DNA of 31,422 bases from Thermoleptolyngbya sp046719575 (GTDB taxonomy: Bacteria; Cyanobacteriota; Cyanobacteriia; Elainellales; Elainellaceae), in assembly GCA_046719575.1 (NCBI GenBank), contig JBDNCP010000045.1:1-31422 (forward strand). Direction: 5' to 3'. This document shows positions 17,045 to 25,268 of the stretch, piece after piece (the first letter of the stretch is position 1; each line of letters begins with the position of its first letter). Below the pieces are notes generated by a model. The model had not been told where the DNA came from, made no database searches, and was given only the letters and a program-made list of their open reading frames with translations. A program made the position numbers and the translations under genes.

Positions 17045-18808
17045 TTAAGAAGCTACCTTTTCCGCCGCTAACCGTCGAGTTCCGCTAGACATCGCAACAG
17101 GCTTGATCGGCGTTTGCATCAAAAACACCAGTAGCGGACTCCTTTGAAACTCGCGGCGCAACAGTCGGCGCAGTTCGGCTTCCAGCGTCGCTTGTAGTTT
17201 CGTCCAGTCCACATCCATTTCGCCATCGCCGAAGTTGTGAGCTACTTCTTTCCAGCGATCGCTTAACACGGTTTCTAAGGTTTCCACTACAGAACGCTCC
17301 AGCCGAGATTTCTCAACAGAGGTCACCACTCCCCGCAGATGGATTGCTGGCACAGACACCAATTCGCCATTCCAGCCAATTGTTGCAGCAATCGTCACCA
17401 CTCCATCTTCGGCAAGCTGCTGCCGCTCCTTCAGCACCTGCTGATGCACTACACCAGATCGGGAAGAATCCACCAGTTCGATTCCCGACGGCACTTTACC
17501 GGCCACTCGAATACTGTCCTGGGTCAACTCCACCACATCCCCGTTATCAATAATCACCATATTCTCAGCGGGAATGCCCATGCTCTGTGCGGTTTCTGCG
17601 TGCCTGACAAGCATCCGATGTTCACCGTGAACAGGGAGGAAGAATTTCGGTCGCGTCAGCGCCAGCATTAGCTTCTGGTCTTCCTGTGCGCCGTGTCCCG
17701 AAACATGGATGCCCTTATCGCGACCGTAAATTACATTCGCCCCCTGCATCATCAGCTTGTCAATTGTATTGACCACAGCGATGGTATTACCAGGAATCGG
17801 GTTTGCCGAGAAGATCACCGTATCCCCTTTGCGAATCTGGATCTGCTTATGCTCCCGATTGGCGATACGGGTCATCGCAGCCATCGGCTCACCCTGAGAA
17901 CCCGTGCTTAAAATCAGCACATTCTCGTCGGGCATTTTGTTGGCCATGTTGAGCGGCACAAACAAATCATCCTCGCACTTGATGTAGCCCAGTTTTCGGG
18001 CATGGGCAATGACGTTGAGCATTGAGCGGCCTAGCACCGATACAACGCGCCCATGCTTTTTCGCCAATTCCAAAATCATATTGACCCGATGCACCGACGA
18101 AGCAAAGGTGGTAACAATTAGCCGCCCTTTTGCCTGGCTAAAGTAGCGATCGAGATTGGGAAAAACTGAGCGCTCGGATGGGGTGTGTCCGGGCACTTCT
18201 GAATTAGTCGAGTCACTAATCAGACACAGAACACCCTTTTCACCATGCTCAGCAAGGCGCTGAATATCGAAGTATTCGCCATCCACAGGCGTATGGTCAA
18301 ACTTGAAATCTCCAGTGTGAATGACGACCCCCAACGGCGTGTGGATTGCTACGCTGAAGCTGTCAGCAATTGAGTGGGTATTGCGGATATATTCTACCAG
18401 GAAGTATTTACCGATCCGCACCATTTCACGGGGGCGAACGGTGCGTAGCTCAGTTCGATCGGCGACACCCGCTTCTTCTAATTTGTCTTCTAGCAGCGCC
18501 ATTGCCAGGCGCGGCCCGTACATCACCGGAATGTCAAATTGCTTGAGATGAAAGGGAATGCCCCCGATGTGATCTTCGTGACCGTGCGTGACAATCATGC
18601 CTTTGATTTTTTGGCGATTTTCGCGCAAATAGGTTGTGTCAGGCAGTACGATATTCACGCCGTGCATTCCGTCTGTGGGAAAGGCTAGACCTGCATCTAG
18701 CAACACAATTTCATCGGCATATTCAAACACGCAGGTATTCTTACCAATTTCATGAAGCCCTCCCAAGGGAATAATTTTGAGGGCGGAGTTTTGGTCGTTT
18801 TGACTCAT
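17045..18808 (-). CDS. rnj: ribonuclease J
   Basis: The product is 587 residues. The metallo-beta-lactamase/beta-CASP core begins with LKIIPLGGLHEIGKN and has the zinc motif THGHEDHIGG (H75, H77, D79, H80). SDSTNSEVPGHTPSE, GSQGEPMAAMTRIA and VSGHGAQEDQKLMLALTRPKFFLPVHGE supply the remaining metal and beta-CASP motifs, and the RNase J C-terminal domain follows. It is an endo- and 5'-exoribonuclease of mRNA decay and rRNA maturation, and cyanobacteria use it alongside RNase E. The C-terminal end is short, without a long extension. It lies downstream of dapA on the same strand but 961 bp away, so it probably has its own promoter; the spacer is full of short tandem repeats. Confidence 0.97.
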   Translation of the reverse strand: MSQNDQNSALKIIPLGGLHEIGKNTCVFEYADEIVLLDAGLAFPTDGMHGVNIVLPDTTYLRENRQKIKGMIVTHGHEDHIGGIPFHLKQFDIPVMYGPRLAMALLEDKLEEAGVADRTELRTVRPREMVRIGKYFLVEYIRNTHSIADSFSVAIHTPLGVVIHTGDFKFDHTPVDGEYFDIQRLAEHGEKGVLCLISDSTNSEVPGHTPSERSVFPNLDRYFSQAKGRLIVTTFASSVHRVNMILELAKKHGRVVSVLGRSMLNVIAHARKLGYIKCEDDLFVPLNMANKMPDENVLILSTGSQGEPMAAMTRIANREHKQIQIRKGDTVIFSANPIPGNTIAVVNTIDKLMMQGANVIYGRDKGIHVSGHGAQEDQKLMLALTRPKFFLPVHGEHRMLVRHAETAQSMGIPAENMVIIDNGDVVELTQDSIRVAGKVPSGIELVDSSRSGVVHQQVLKERQQLAEDGVVTIAATIGWNGELVSVPAIHLRGVVTSVEKSRLERSVVETLETVLSDRWKEVAHNFGDGEMDVDWTKLQATLEAELRRLLRREFQRSPLLVFLMQTPIKPVAMSSGTRRLAAEKVAS

Positions 18809-18878
18809 GTAGGTCCTTGATCTAGGTTTGGATTTGAAACTTTAAAGAATTGATAAAAAGTGACAGGACTCAACGCAT

Positions 18879-18912
18879 CTATATCTTTTCTATATCTATA
18901 TCTTTTCTATAT
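18879..18912. repeat. 17-bp perfect tandem duplication
   Basis: CTATATCTTTTCTATAT occurs twice, 70-105 bp upstream of rnj on its minus strand, where its promoter would be expected. On the minus strand each unit contains ATATAG and AAAAGA, so the duplication could also have doubled a -10-like box. Confidence 0.9.
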
Positions 18913-19081
18913 CTTTGAAGCGATCTTTTAGATTATGAGTAGATTATGAGGCTTTGTGAAGATTAAAAATGAAGCTGCCCCTGAGCAATTTCTGCCAGTG
19001 AACAGGCGATCTAACCTCTTTCAAGAATGGCGAAAAAATTCAAGCAGTTCAGGATTGTGGGCATTTTCACTTGCAACATAA

Positions 19082-19155
19082 GGCTTTTATCTGGGGCTTT
19101 TATCTGGGGCTTTCATCTAGGGCTTTAATCAGGCTTTAATCATAGCTTTATTCCG
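19082..19155. repeat. degenerate 13-bp tandem repeat
   Basis: GGCTTTTATCTGG twice, then GGCTTTCATCTAG, GGCTTTAATCA, GGCTTTAATCATA and a partial unit. The array decays to the right. Confidence 0.85.
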
Positions 19156-19472
19156 GTCTTCTAGCTAAATCTTTGACTTGAACAACTAAGTCAAAAAACT
19201 TGATTGGAGAGGGTGAAAGGCATCTAATGAGTCACTCAATAAGCCTGTGAGCTAATCAATTTGGAACTTTCTAAATTTTGGATTTTTCCTTAACGATACG
19301 AATACTCGGCAACTATAGCCTGAAGCCTAGCCTGATGCTAGAGGCATGGAGCAGCTTTCAGATCGTAGTAAGGCTGTAAAGCTCTTATTAATCAATATTC
19401 AGTTTTCAAGAAGTTTGAAGAAGATGGTTCGGGCGATCGCCCATAAGGTAGGGCTAGCTGAGTGCAGTTGCA

Positions 19473-19500
19473 AGAGTTCTTAGAGAGTTCTTAGAGAGTC
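19473..19500. repeat. 11-bp tandem repeat, two and a half units
   Basis: AGAGTTCTTAG twice followed by AGAGTC. Confidence 0.8.
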
Positions 19501-19733
19501 AATGAATCGCAGCGTCCTGCTGCAAGCTCCGTTCCAGTTCTCTATCCCAAAGTTTCTATATCCAAACGCCTTTATCTCTAAGTCTAAAACGTCTTTCAGC
19601 CCTTCGCTAAACCCTTTACCTAATCGCCGCCCCAAGATCACTATCCCAAGATCGCCGCCCCAAGCTAGGGAGCCGTACTTAATCGAGGCAATGCCAATTC
19701 GCTCCTACCAACCTTCCTGCAATCAATCACTTA

Positions 19734-19765
19734 CTACCCACTTCTCGTGCTACCCACTTCTCGCA
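19734..19765. repeat. 16-bp tandem duplication next to the dapA 3' end
   Basis: CTACCCACTTCTCGTG followed by CTACCCACTTCTCGCA; 14 of 16 bases are identical. It ends 4 bp from the dapA stop codon. Confidence 0.85.
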
Positions 19766-19769
19766 CTGG

Positions 19770-20678
19770 CTATGTTCCTGCAACCTGTGTTCCTGAAACT
19801 AGATGCAAATCTGCCATCACCTGGCTCAACAAAGACTCTGTTGCAGAGAGGTCGTCTGCTAACGGTAACCGAGGGCCACCCACCTTCCATCCCTGAAGCC
19901 TGAGTGCGGCCTTGATCGGAATTGGATTTGTCGTTACAAAAAGCGCCTTGAACAGCGGAAAGAGTCGGAGATGGATCTGAACAGCGTTCTGAACTTGCCC
20001 TTGTTCATAAGACTGAATCATCTCCTGAAGACTCAGGCCCACCAGATGACTGGCAACGCTCACAACGCCCTGTGCGCCTATGGATAGCATAGGCAATGTG
20101 AGAGAATCATCGCCAGCGTAAATACCGAAGGACATCGGAGCAGAGCGTCGAATCTGGCTCACTTGGTCAAGATTACCACTCGCCTCCTTGACCGCAACCA
20201 CGTTGGGCAGTTCAGAAAGCCGAACAATCGTTTCAGCAGTAAGATTTTGTCCGGTGCGTCCTGGAATGTTGTACAACATGATTGCCAGATCAGGGCAGGC
20301 TTTGGCAATTGCCCGAAAGTGTTGATACAACCCTTCCTGGGGCGGCTTATTGTAATACGGAACGACCTGAAGCGAACCATCTAGACCGAGCTTTTCAGCC
20401 TTTTGAGTCGCGGCGATCGCCTCTTGAGTAGAATTTGACCCAGTTCCCGCTAATATCTTAGCGCGTCCAGCCGCCGCTTTCTGCACGACTTGAAACAATT
20501 GGTACTCTTCATCCCAGCTTAATGTGGGCGATTCGCCCGTGGTGCCGCACACCACTAGCCCATCGCTGCCGTGGGTGACGAGGTAATCGGTCAAGGCCTC
20601 GGCGGCAGCATAGTCTACCTCGCCGTCGGAGGTAAAGGGCGTTACCATCGCCGTAATGACTCGTCCAAACATGGTCAT
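19770..20678 (-). CDS. dapA: 4-hydroxy-tetrahydrodipicolinate synthase
   Basis: The product is 302 residues, the usual length. This TIM-barrel class I aldolase condenses pyruvate with aspartate semialdehyde. The Schiff-base lysine is K164 in VVAVKEASGNL, the catalytic tyrosine is Y136 in LYNIPGRTG, and the GTTGES loop is at 45-50. It feeds lysine and the diaminopimelate of peptidoglycan. It lies 32 bp downstream of asd, which makes its substrate, so the two probably form an operon. An in-frame second ATG two codons after the chosen start is equally possible. Confidence 0.97.
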   Translation of the reverse strand: MTMFGRVITAMVTPFTSDGEVDYAAAEALTDYLVTHGSDGLVVCGTTGESPTLSWDEEYQLFQVVQKAAAGRAKILAGTGSNSTQEAIAATQKAEKLGLDGSLQVVPYYNKPPQEGLYQHFRAIAKACPDLAIMLYNIPGRTGQNLTAETIVRLSELPNVVAVKEASGNLDQVSQIRRSAPMSFGIYAGDDSLTLPMLSIGAQGVVSVASHLVGLSLQEMIQSYEQGQVQNAVQIHLRLFPLFKALFVTTNPIPIKAALRLQGWKVGGPRLPLADDLSATESLLSQVMADLHLVSGTQVAGT

Positions 20679-20710
20679 AATCGGGTTTCTAGCTCCAGGA
20701 TTCGGAAATG

Positions 20711-21769
20711 CTAGCTCTGTGGGGTGGCGATCGCCCGTTCGGCAGGACGCAGCCAGTCTTTCTCGATCAGCAACTCAGCAATTTGCACAGCGTTGAGTGC
20801 CGCCCCTTTGCGGATTTGGTCACCACAAATCCAAAGCTCTAGCCCATTGGGGTGGGAAATGTCCTGGCGGATGCGTCCAACCAGCACCTCATCTCGCCCA
20901 GTTGCGTCTATCGGCATCGGAAAATAGTTTGCCTGCCAGTCTTCTACCAGTTTCACGCCCGGAGCCTGAGCCAAGATGTCTCGCGCTTGACTAGGGCTAA
21001 AAGGCGCTGCAAATTCCAGATTAATCGCCTCCGAATGGGCCCGCAAGACAGGGACGCGGACACAGGTCGCTGAAATCCGCAACCCTGGCTCTCCAAAGAT
21101 CTTGCGAGTTTCGTTCACCATTTTCATCTCTTCCTCACAATAGCCATTCTCGGTCATGGGCGAGTTGTGAGGAAACAGGTTAAACGCTAGCGGATAGGGC
21201 AAAACTTCTGGCACGGGGGCTTTGCCGTCCAGGATGGCTTGGCTCTGAAGCCTGACTTCTTCCATCGCCCTTGCGCCAGCCCCGCTGGCCGATTGGTAGG
21301 TTGCTGCTACGATGCGCTGCACAGGCTGCACCCGATGTAGCGGGTAGACTGCCACATTCATTAAAATAGTTGTGCAGTTGGGATTGGCAATGATACCGGA
21401 GTGTTGAGCCGCAGCGCTGGGGTTGACCTCTGGAACAACGAGAGGAACCGTTGGGTGCATCCGGAAGGCGCTGGAGTTGTCGATCATGACTGCGCCTGCT
21501 TCCACAATTCGCTCTGCCCAGGCTTTGGAGGTCGAGCCGCCGGCCGAGGCCAGCACGATGTCGATATTATCGAACGCGCGATCGCCCACTGCTTCTACGA
21601 CCAGAGACTCTCCTTGAAAGGCGAGCGTTTGCCCAGCCGAGCGGGGAGATGCCAGCAGCTTTAGATCAGCCAGCGGAAAGCTACGCTCTTCTAATAGGCT
21701 CAGCAATTCCGTTCCAACGGCCCCCGTCGCCCCCAAAATGGCAACTCGATAGGATTGCGACAAACTCAT
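20711..21769 (-). CDS. asd: aspartate-semialdehyde dehydrogenase
   Basis: The product is 352 residues. An N-terminal Rossmann motif, VAILGATGAVGTEL, binds NADP; the catalytic cysteine is C132 in NPNCTT, and the C-terminal domain contains SATCVRVPVLRAHSEAI. It reduces aspartyl phosphate to the semialdehyde used by DapA and by the threonine/methionine branch. A strong Shine-Dalgarno GGAGG lies directly ahead of the ATG. The product of this gene is the substrate of the next gene, dapA. Trigger factor is divergent on the other side. Confidence 0.97.
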   Translation of the reverse strand: MSLSQSYRVAILGATGAVGTELLSLLEERSFPLADLKLLASPRSAGQTLAFQGESLVVEAVGDRAFDNIDIVLASAGGSTSKAWAERIVEAGAVMIDNSSAFRMHPTVPLVVPEVNPSAAAQHSGIIANPNCTTILMNVAVYPLHRVQPVQRIVAATYQSASGAGARAMEEVRLQSQAILDGKAPVPEVLPYPLAFNLFPHNSPMTENGYCEEEMKMVNETRKIFGEPGLRISATCVRVPVLRAHSEAINLEFAAPFSPSQARDILAQAPGVKLVEDWQANYFPMPIDATGRDEVLVGRIRQDISHPNGLELWICGDQIRKGAALNAVQIAELLIEKDWLRPAERAIATPQS

Positions 21770-21809
21770 TTCCTCCAGTCTTTGGTCGTGTTCGCGTGTT
21801 CGATCGGGT

Positions 21810-21905
21810 GGACTGTCTCAAAAGCCTAAGCAGAGGGACGTACTGTTGAGTATGCCTTAAGCCAAGGACTTCGCGATAGACGCTTATAGAATTTCAAGAC
21901 AGTCC
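21810..21905. repeat. possible inverted-repeat element upstream of asd
   Basis: GGACTGTCT (21810-21818) and AGACAGTCC (21897-21905) are perfect 9-bp inverted repeats, with partly matching CAAAA/TTTCA inside. The 96-bp span could be a small MITE or a coincidental arm pair in the asd promoter region. No target duplication is seen. Confidence 0.35.
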
Positions 21906-21980
21906 TAAGAAAATCGTCCCAGAAATAAGCATTCTAACTCATCTATATTCTCTGGCTGATTGACTGACAACAGTTTACCG

Positions 21981-22086
21981 CCCTCACCCTCAATCCTTCT
22001 CCCAGAGCGGGAGGGGGACTTTGAAAATCAAGCTACTCTTCTGGCTCACTTCGCCCCTTATAGTAAAAGGGGTTAGGGACGGGGAA
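21981..22086. repeat. dispersed cyanobacterial repeat, second copy
   Basis: CCCTCACCCTCAATCCTTCTCCC, read in two parts, then GGGAGGGGGACTTTGAAAAT and a right end AAAAGGGGTTAGGGACGGGG. It corresponds to the interrupted copy at 5470-5665. Here the middle contains a small CCCCTT/AAGGGG hairpin (about 22054-22072) and no nested element. Confidence 0.6.
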
Positions 22087-22298
22087 AAACAAGATTTGTC
22101 AGTTAACCAGATTCTCTGGATATTTTCTGGATTGCTCAAGGCAAAGCACTCCGCGCAACCAGAAGACTTGCATAGATGCTAGGGATGGGAGCAATCAGTG
22201 TCAGTAGCAAGATGCAGATTGAGACAGAATCCGCTACGATAGCTAATTGCGACAATGCCGAACGGACTGTTCTGAACAACGCTGCGAGAAATTATCGA

Positions 22299-23945
22299 AT
22301 GAAAGTTACCCAGGAAAAACTCCCGGCCAGTCGGCTTGGGCTAGAGATTGAAATCCCCTCCGAGTCCACTTCGCAAGCCTACGAAAAGACGCTGCAACAG
22401 CTTGTACGCAATGCCAATATTCCTGGGTTTCGCAAAGGGAAAGTGCCGCGTCAGGTCGTTTTGCAGCGCTATGGCAGCCGCAGTATCAAGGCTACTGCTA
22501 TCGATGAGCTGATTGAAAATGCGCTTCGTCAGGTGATCGAGCAAGAAAAAATCGATGCCCTAGGCAATGCCGAACTGCGATCGCCCATCGAAGAATTGGT
22601 GGAGCAATATGAGCCGGGTCAGCCGTTGATGGTGTCGCTAGCAATTGACGTATCACCAACCGCAAACTTGACCCGCTATAAGGGACTGGCCGTTCAGGCC
22701 GAAGAGGTTCTCTACAAACCGGAAAAAGTTGACGAAGTTCTTGAAAGCTATCGACAGCGATCGGCAACACGAGTGCCTGTTGAAGGTCGCCCCGCCCAAG
22801 AGCATGACATCGCCGTAATCGACTTTTCAGGTCAACTGGTGGGCGATGAACCAAAGGAAATTCCAGGCGGCAGTGCAACAGACTTTGAGGTGGAATTGTC
22901 CGAAGGGCGCTTTATTCCTGGATTTATAGAAGGCATCATCGGCATGTCGGTTGGAGAGACGAAGGAAATCGAGGCGACCTTCCCTGAAGCGTATTCCCAA
23001 ACCGATCTGGCTGGGCAACCCGCAGTGTTTACAGTGACGCTGAAGGATCTCAAAGAGAAGGAACTGCCAGAACTAGATGACGATTTCGCGCAAGACATTA
23101 GCGAGTTTGAGACCCTAGCAGAGCTGCGCGAGTCGCTGGAAAAGCGCTTCCAGGACGAGGCTCATGAAAAGACCAAGGCAAACAAGCAGGAGGCACTGCT
23201 CGAAGCACTAGTTGCCAATCTAGAAGTCGAACTACCAGAAACCCTGATTCGCCGCGAGGTGGATCACATGATTACCCAGACCGCAATGCGCTTTGCTGAG
23301 CAGGGCATGGACATCAAGCAAACGTTTACACCAGAAGTGGTGAATATGATGCGAGAGCGTTCCCGCCCGGAGGCGATCGCCCGTCTCCGGCGTACTATGG
23401 CCCTGGGCGAGGTCGCCAAGCAAGAGTCTATTACCGTAGACGCGGCTGAAGTTGATGCAAAGATTCAAGAGATCCTAAAGGATTTGGAGGGGCAGTCTAT
23501 CGACCGCGATCGGCTGCGCGAGGTGGTTGAGGAAGACCTGATCCGCGACAAAATCTTTGAGTTCCTAGAAGCCAATAGCACTGTGGAACTGGTTCCTGAA
23601 GGAACGCTAGTGAAGGAGCAGCCTGCAACCGATGAGCCGGTAGAGGCTGACGCTGAACCCGCCACGACCCAGGCATCGACAACGCTAGAGGCACCGACAG
23701 AAGCGCCAGCAGAAGTAGAGGCAGAAGCGCCAGCAGAAGTAGAGACTCCTGCCCTTCCCGCTGAGAAAACCACCAAATCGAGCCGCTCAAAATCGGCCAA
23801 GTCGGCAGCAGAATCACAAGAAGCAGAATCACAAGAAAATGCTGAACTAGGGGCGATCGCCGAGTCTGAGGCAACCACTTCCTCGGCTGCCAAGCCTGCT
23901 GCCCGCAAGCGCACTCCTGCCAAATCCAAAAAAGATGAAGCTTGA
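22299..23945 (+). CDS. tig: trigger factor chaperone with long disordered tail
   Basis: The product is 548 residues. The N-terminal ribosome-binding domain has GFRKGK at 43-48; an FKBP-type prolyl isomerase domain (about 150-240, with DIAVIDFSGQLVGDE) and the helical substrate-binding domain (to about 435) follow. It binds at the ribosomal exit tunnel and shields nascent chains. Residues about 438-548 form an Ala/Glu/Pro/Thr-rich tail that turns Lys/Arg-rich at the very end (KPAARKRTPAKSKKDEA), longer than the short tails I expect for cyanobacterial trigger factors. In-frame tandem duplications of 24 and 15 bp help make the tail. The ATG at 22299 (MKVTQEKL) matches family N-termini; the longer frame from 22176 does not. 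It precedes clpP and clpX in the same direction. Confidence 0.95.
   Translation: MKVTQEKLPASRLGLEIEIPSESTSQAYEKTLQQLVRNANIPGFRKGKVPRQVVLQRYGSRSIKATAIDELIENALRQVIEQEKIDALGNAELRSPIEELVEQYEPGQPLMVSLAIDVSPTANLTRYKGLAVQAEEVLYKPEKVDEVLESYRQRSATRVPVEGRPAQEHDIAVIDFSGQLVGDEPKEIPGGSATDFEVELSEGRFIPGFIEGIIGMSVGETKEIEATFPEAYSQTDLAGQPAVFTVTLKDLKEKELPELDDDFAQDISEFETLAELRESLEKRFQDEAHEKTKANKQEALLEALVANLEVELPETLIRREVDHMITQTAMRFAEQGMDIKQTFTPEVVNMMRERSRPEAIARLRRTMALGEVAKQESITVDAAEVDAKIQEILKDLEGQSIDRDRLREVVEEDLIRDKIFEFLEANSTVELVPEGTLVKEQPATDEPVEADAEPATTQASTTLEAPTEAPAEVEAEAPAEVETPALPAEKTTKSSRSKSAKSAAESQEAESQENAELGAIAESEATTSSAAKPAARKRTPAKSKKDEA
23699..23745 (+). repeat. in-frame 24-bp tandem duplication in the tig tail
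   Basis: A 24-bp unit beginning AGAAGCGCCAGCAGAAG is repeated with one terminal difference, giving the peptide EAPAEVEA twice. Being eight codons long, it keeps the frame. Confidence 0.9.
23808..23837 (+). repeat. in-frame 15-bp tandem duplication in the tig tail
   Basis: GCAGAATCACAAGAA occurs twice head to tail, adding five codons to the disordered tail. Confidence 0.9.
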
Positions 23946-24181
23946 TTGAGCCATGCTAAGCGTTATTACCGACTTCTCGTACCAACTGCGACTGGCCTTT
24001 GCTTTCATTCGTTTTTGAGGATTTTGGCAGTTTTACAGAAAGTAACAGATCTCATCCATCACGCTTCCGAATCTTTCCGAATCTATAGATCGTCTAGAGA
24101 TTGCCTACCCGTCTTATGCGACTTAGGGCATAATGGCGGGTATGGCACTCCTAGGTTGACAGTGTTAGATTTAGCGTCTTT

Positions 24182-24209
24182 TTGCTGACTTTAGCTAGGG
24201 CTATATAAG
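24182..24209 (+). promoter_or_regulatory. candidate promoter for clpP-clpX
   Basis: TTGCTG, 16 bp, TATAAG. If used, transcription would start near 24216, inside the first 13-bp repeat unit, giving clpP an approximately 390-nt leader that carries the whole array. Confidence 0.35.
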
Positions 24210-24211
24210 TT

Positions 24212-24289
24212 AAGACTTATGTTCAAGATTTATGTTCAAGCCTTACAGTCAAGACTTATATTCAAGACTTAGCGTTGAGATTTATGGGT
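24212..24289. repeat. 13-bp tandem repeat, six units, upstream of clpP
   Basis: The units are AAGACTTATGTTC, AAGATTTATGTTC, AAGCCTTACAGTC, AAGACTTATATTC, AAGACTTAGCGTT and GAGATTTATGGGT. The AAGACTTA core is best kept. No spacers separate the units, so this is not a CRISPR array. Confidence 0.9.
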
Positions 24290-24608
24290 TCAATTTCTCA
24301 AAAGCCCAGGTTAAGTTTGGCTCTTGAAATCATCTCGAACCCAGCAGCTTGATCTGCCCCGCCCTTGCTCCTACCGCCATTCTCAGAGTCTCTACAAACC
24401 TTTTCTTATCACGCTTGCTAATATTACGCCTGCTAAGCTTAGCCTCCTCTACCCCAGCCAAACCCCCTCTATAACCTCCCTCTTCAGAGAGTCATTACTC
24501 TTCTGCCCTCCCAGAGTTCGAAAGTTCTTTCAAATTGCTGAATGGTTTTGTATGGTTCTGCCTCATTTTTCCAGATCCGACGATAGCATCAGTCCCCTGA
24601 GGTCTATC

Positions 24609-25259
24609 TTGTCTCTAACCCCGCACCCGCTCGATGTGGTCAACACTATTCCTATGGTGGTCGAGCAGTCCGGCCGGGGTGAGCGAGCCTTCGACCTTTA
24701 TTCCCGGCTGCTCCGAGAGCGAATCATTTTTCTAGGTACGCCCATCGATGACAACGTTGCAGATTTGCTAGTGGCACAACTTCTTTTTCTAGATGCCGAA
24801 GATCCAGAAAAAGACGTGCAAATCTATATCAACTCACCGGGTGGTTCGGTCACCGCAGGCATGGCCATCTATGACACGATGAAGCAGATTCGTCCTGATG
24901 TTGTTACGATTTGCTACGGTTTAGCCGCTAGCATGGGCGCATTTCTGCTGTCGGGAGGCACGAAGGGCAAGCGTCTATCCTTGCCCAGTTCCCGGATCAT
25001 GATTCACCAACCGTTGGGAGGGGCCCAAGGGCAAGCTGTAGATATTGAGATCCAGGCGAGAGAAATTTTGTATCATAAGCGAACGCTGAACGAGTTATTG
25101 GCACAGCATACAGGGCAGCCTCTTGAACGCATTGAAGCGGACACAGAGCGCGACTTCTTTATGTCTGCTGAAGAAGCGAAGGCTTACGGATTGATTGATC
25201 AGGTTGTTTCTCGGCCGGGCATATCCGATGCTAGAGAGACCCTCTCCGCAGTGAACTAA
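24609..25259 (+). CDS. clpP: ATP-dependent Clp protease proteolytic subunit
   Basis: With a TTG start at 24609 the product is 216 residues. The catalytic triad is S108 (GLAASMGA), H133 (IMIHQPLGG) and D182 (ERDFFMSAEEA), with the 25- and 49-residue spacings of E. coli ClpP. It forms the tetradecameric serine protease chamber and pairs with ClpX, encoded 9 bp downstream. The TTG is chosen because TGAGG sits 6 bp before it and the resulting N-terminus SLTPHPLDVVNTIPMVVEQ matches the length and the 'VPMVVEQSG' start of cyanobacterial ClpP paralogues linked to clpX. Alternatives are ATG 24552 (19 residues longer, no ribosome site) and ATG 24654 (15 shorter). Cyanobacteria have several ClpP paralogues; the clpX-linked one is usually called ClpP2. 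Confidence 0.95.
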   Translation: MSLTPHPLDVVNTIPMVVEQSGRGERAFDLYSRLLRERIIFLGTPIDDNVADLLVAQLLFLDAEDPEKDVQIYINSPGGSVTAGMAIYDTMKQIRPDVVTICYGLAASMGAFLLSGGTKGKRLSLPSSRIMIHQPLGGAQGQAVDIEIQAREILYHKRTLNELLAQHTGQPLERIEADTERDFFMSAEEAKAYGLIDQVVSRPGISDARETLSAVN

Positions 25260-25268
25260 GAGGCGACC

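Larger units (their letters stand above)
18809..19769. other. 961-bp gene-poor, AT-rich spacer between rnj and dapA
   Basis: I find no gene I can defend. The stretch holds tandem duplications at 18879-18912 (17 bp x2), 19082-19155 (about 13 bp x5), 19473-19500 (11 bp x2.5) and 19734-19765 (16 bp x2), and a HIP1 site near 19435. A plus-strand frame from 19502 runs antisense into dapA and has the low-complexity look of non-coding DNA. The promoter of rnj must lie at the left end. Confidence 0.6.
21770..22298. other. 529-bp spacer between divergent asd and tig genes
   Basis: It holds the promoters of asd and tig, the inverted-repeat pair at 21810-21905 and the dispersed repeat at 21981-22086. 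The frame of tig stays open upstream to 22176, but that extension is not conserved-looking. I cannot place the promoters confidently. Confidence 0.5.
23946..24608. other. 663-bp spacer between tig and clpP
   Basis: No gene is supported. It contains a candidate promoter (24182-24209), the six-unit 13-bp array (24212-24289) and about 320 bp of probable clpP leader. The clpP frame is open upstream to 24324, but the extra sequence does not look like ClpP. Confidence 0.55.

Noticed and set aside
19502..19903. 133-codon plus-strand frame in the spacer and antisense to the dapA end
   Set aside because: Low-complexity, built from tandem duplications, and overlaps the dapA 3' end; no ribosome site or motif.
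22176..22298. Upstream extension of tig (41 extra residues)
   Set aside because: The extra residues do not resemble trigger factor; MKVTQEKL is the family's normal start.
24212..24289. CRISPR-like regular array
   Set aside because: The 13-bp units are contiguous with no spacers, so it is a simple tandem repeat; no cas genes are present.
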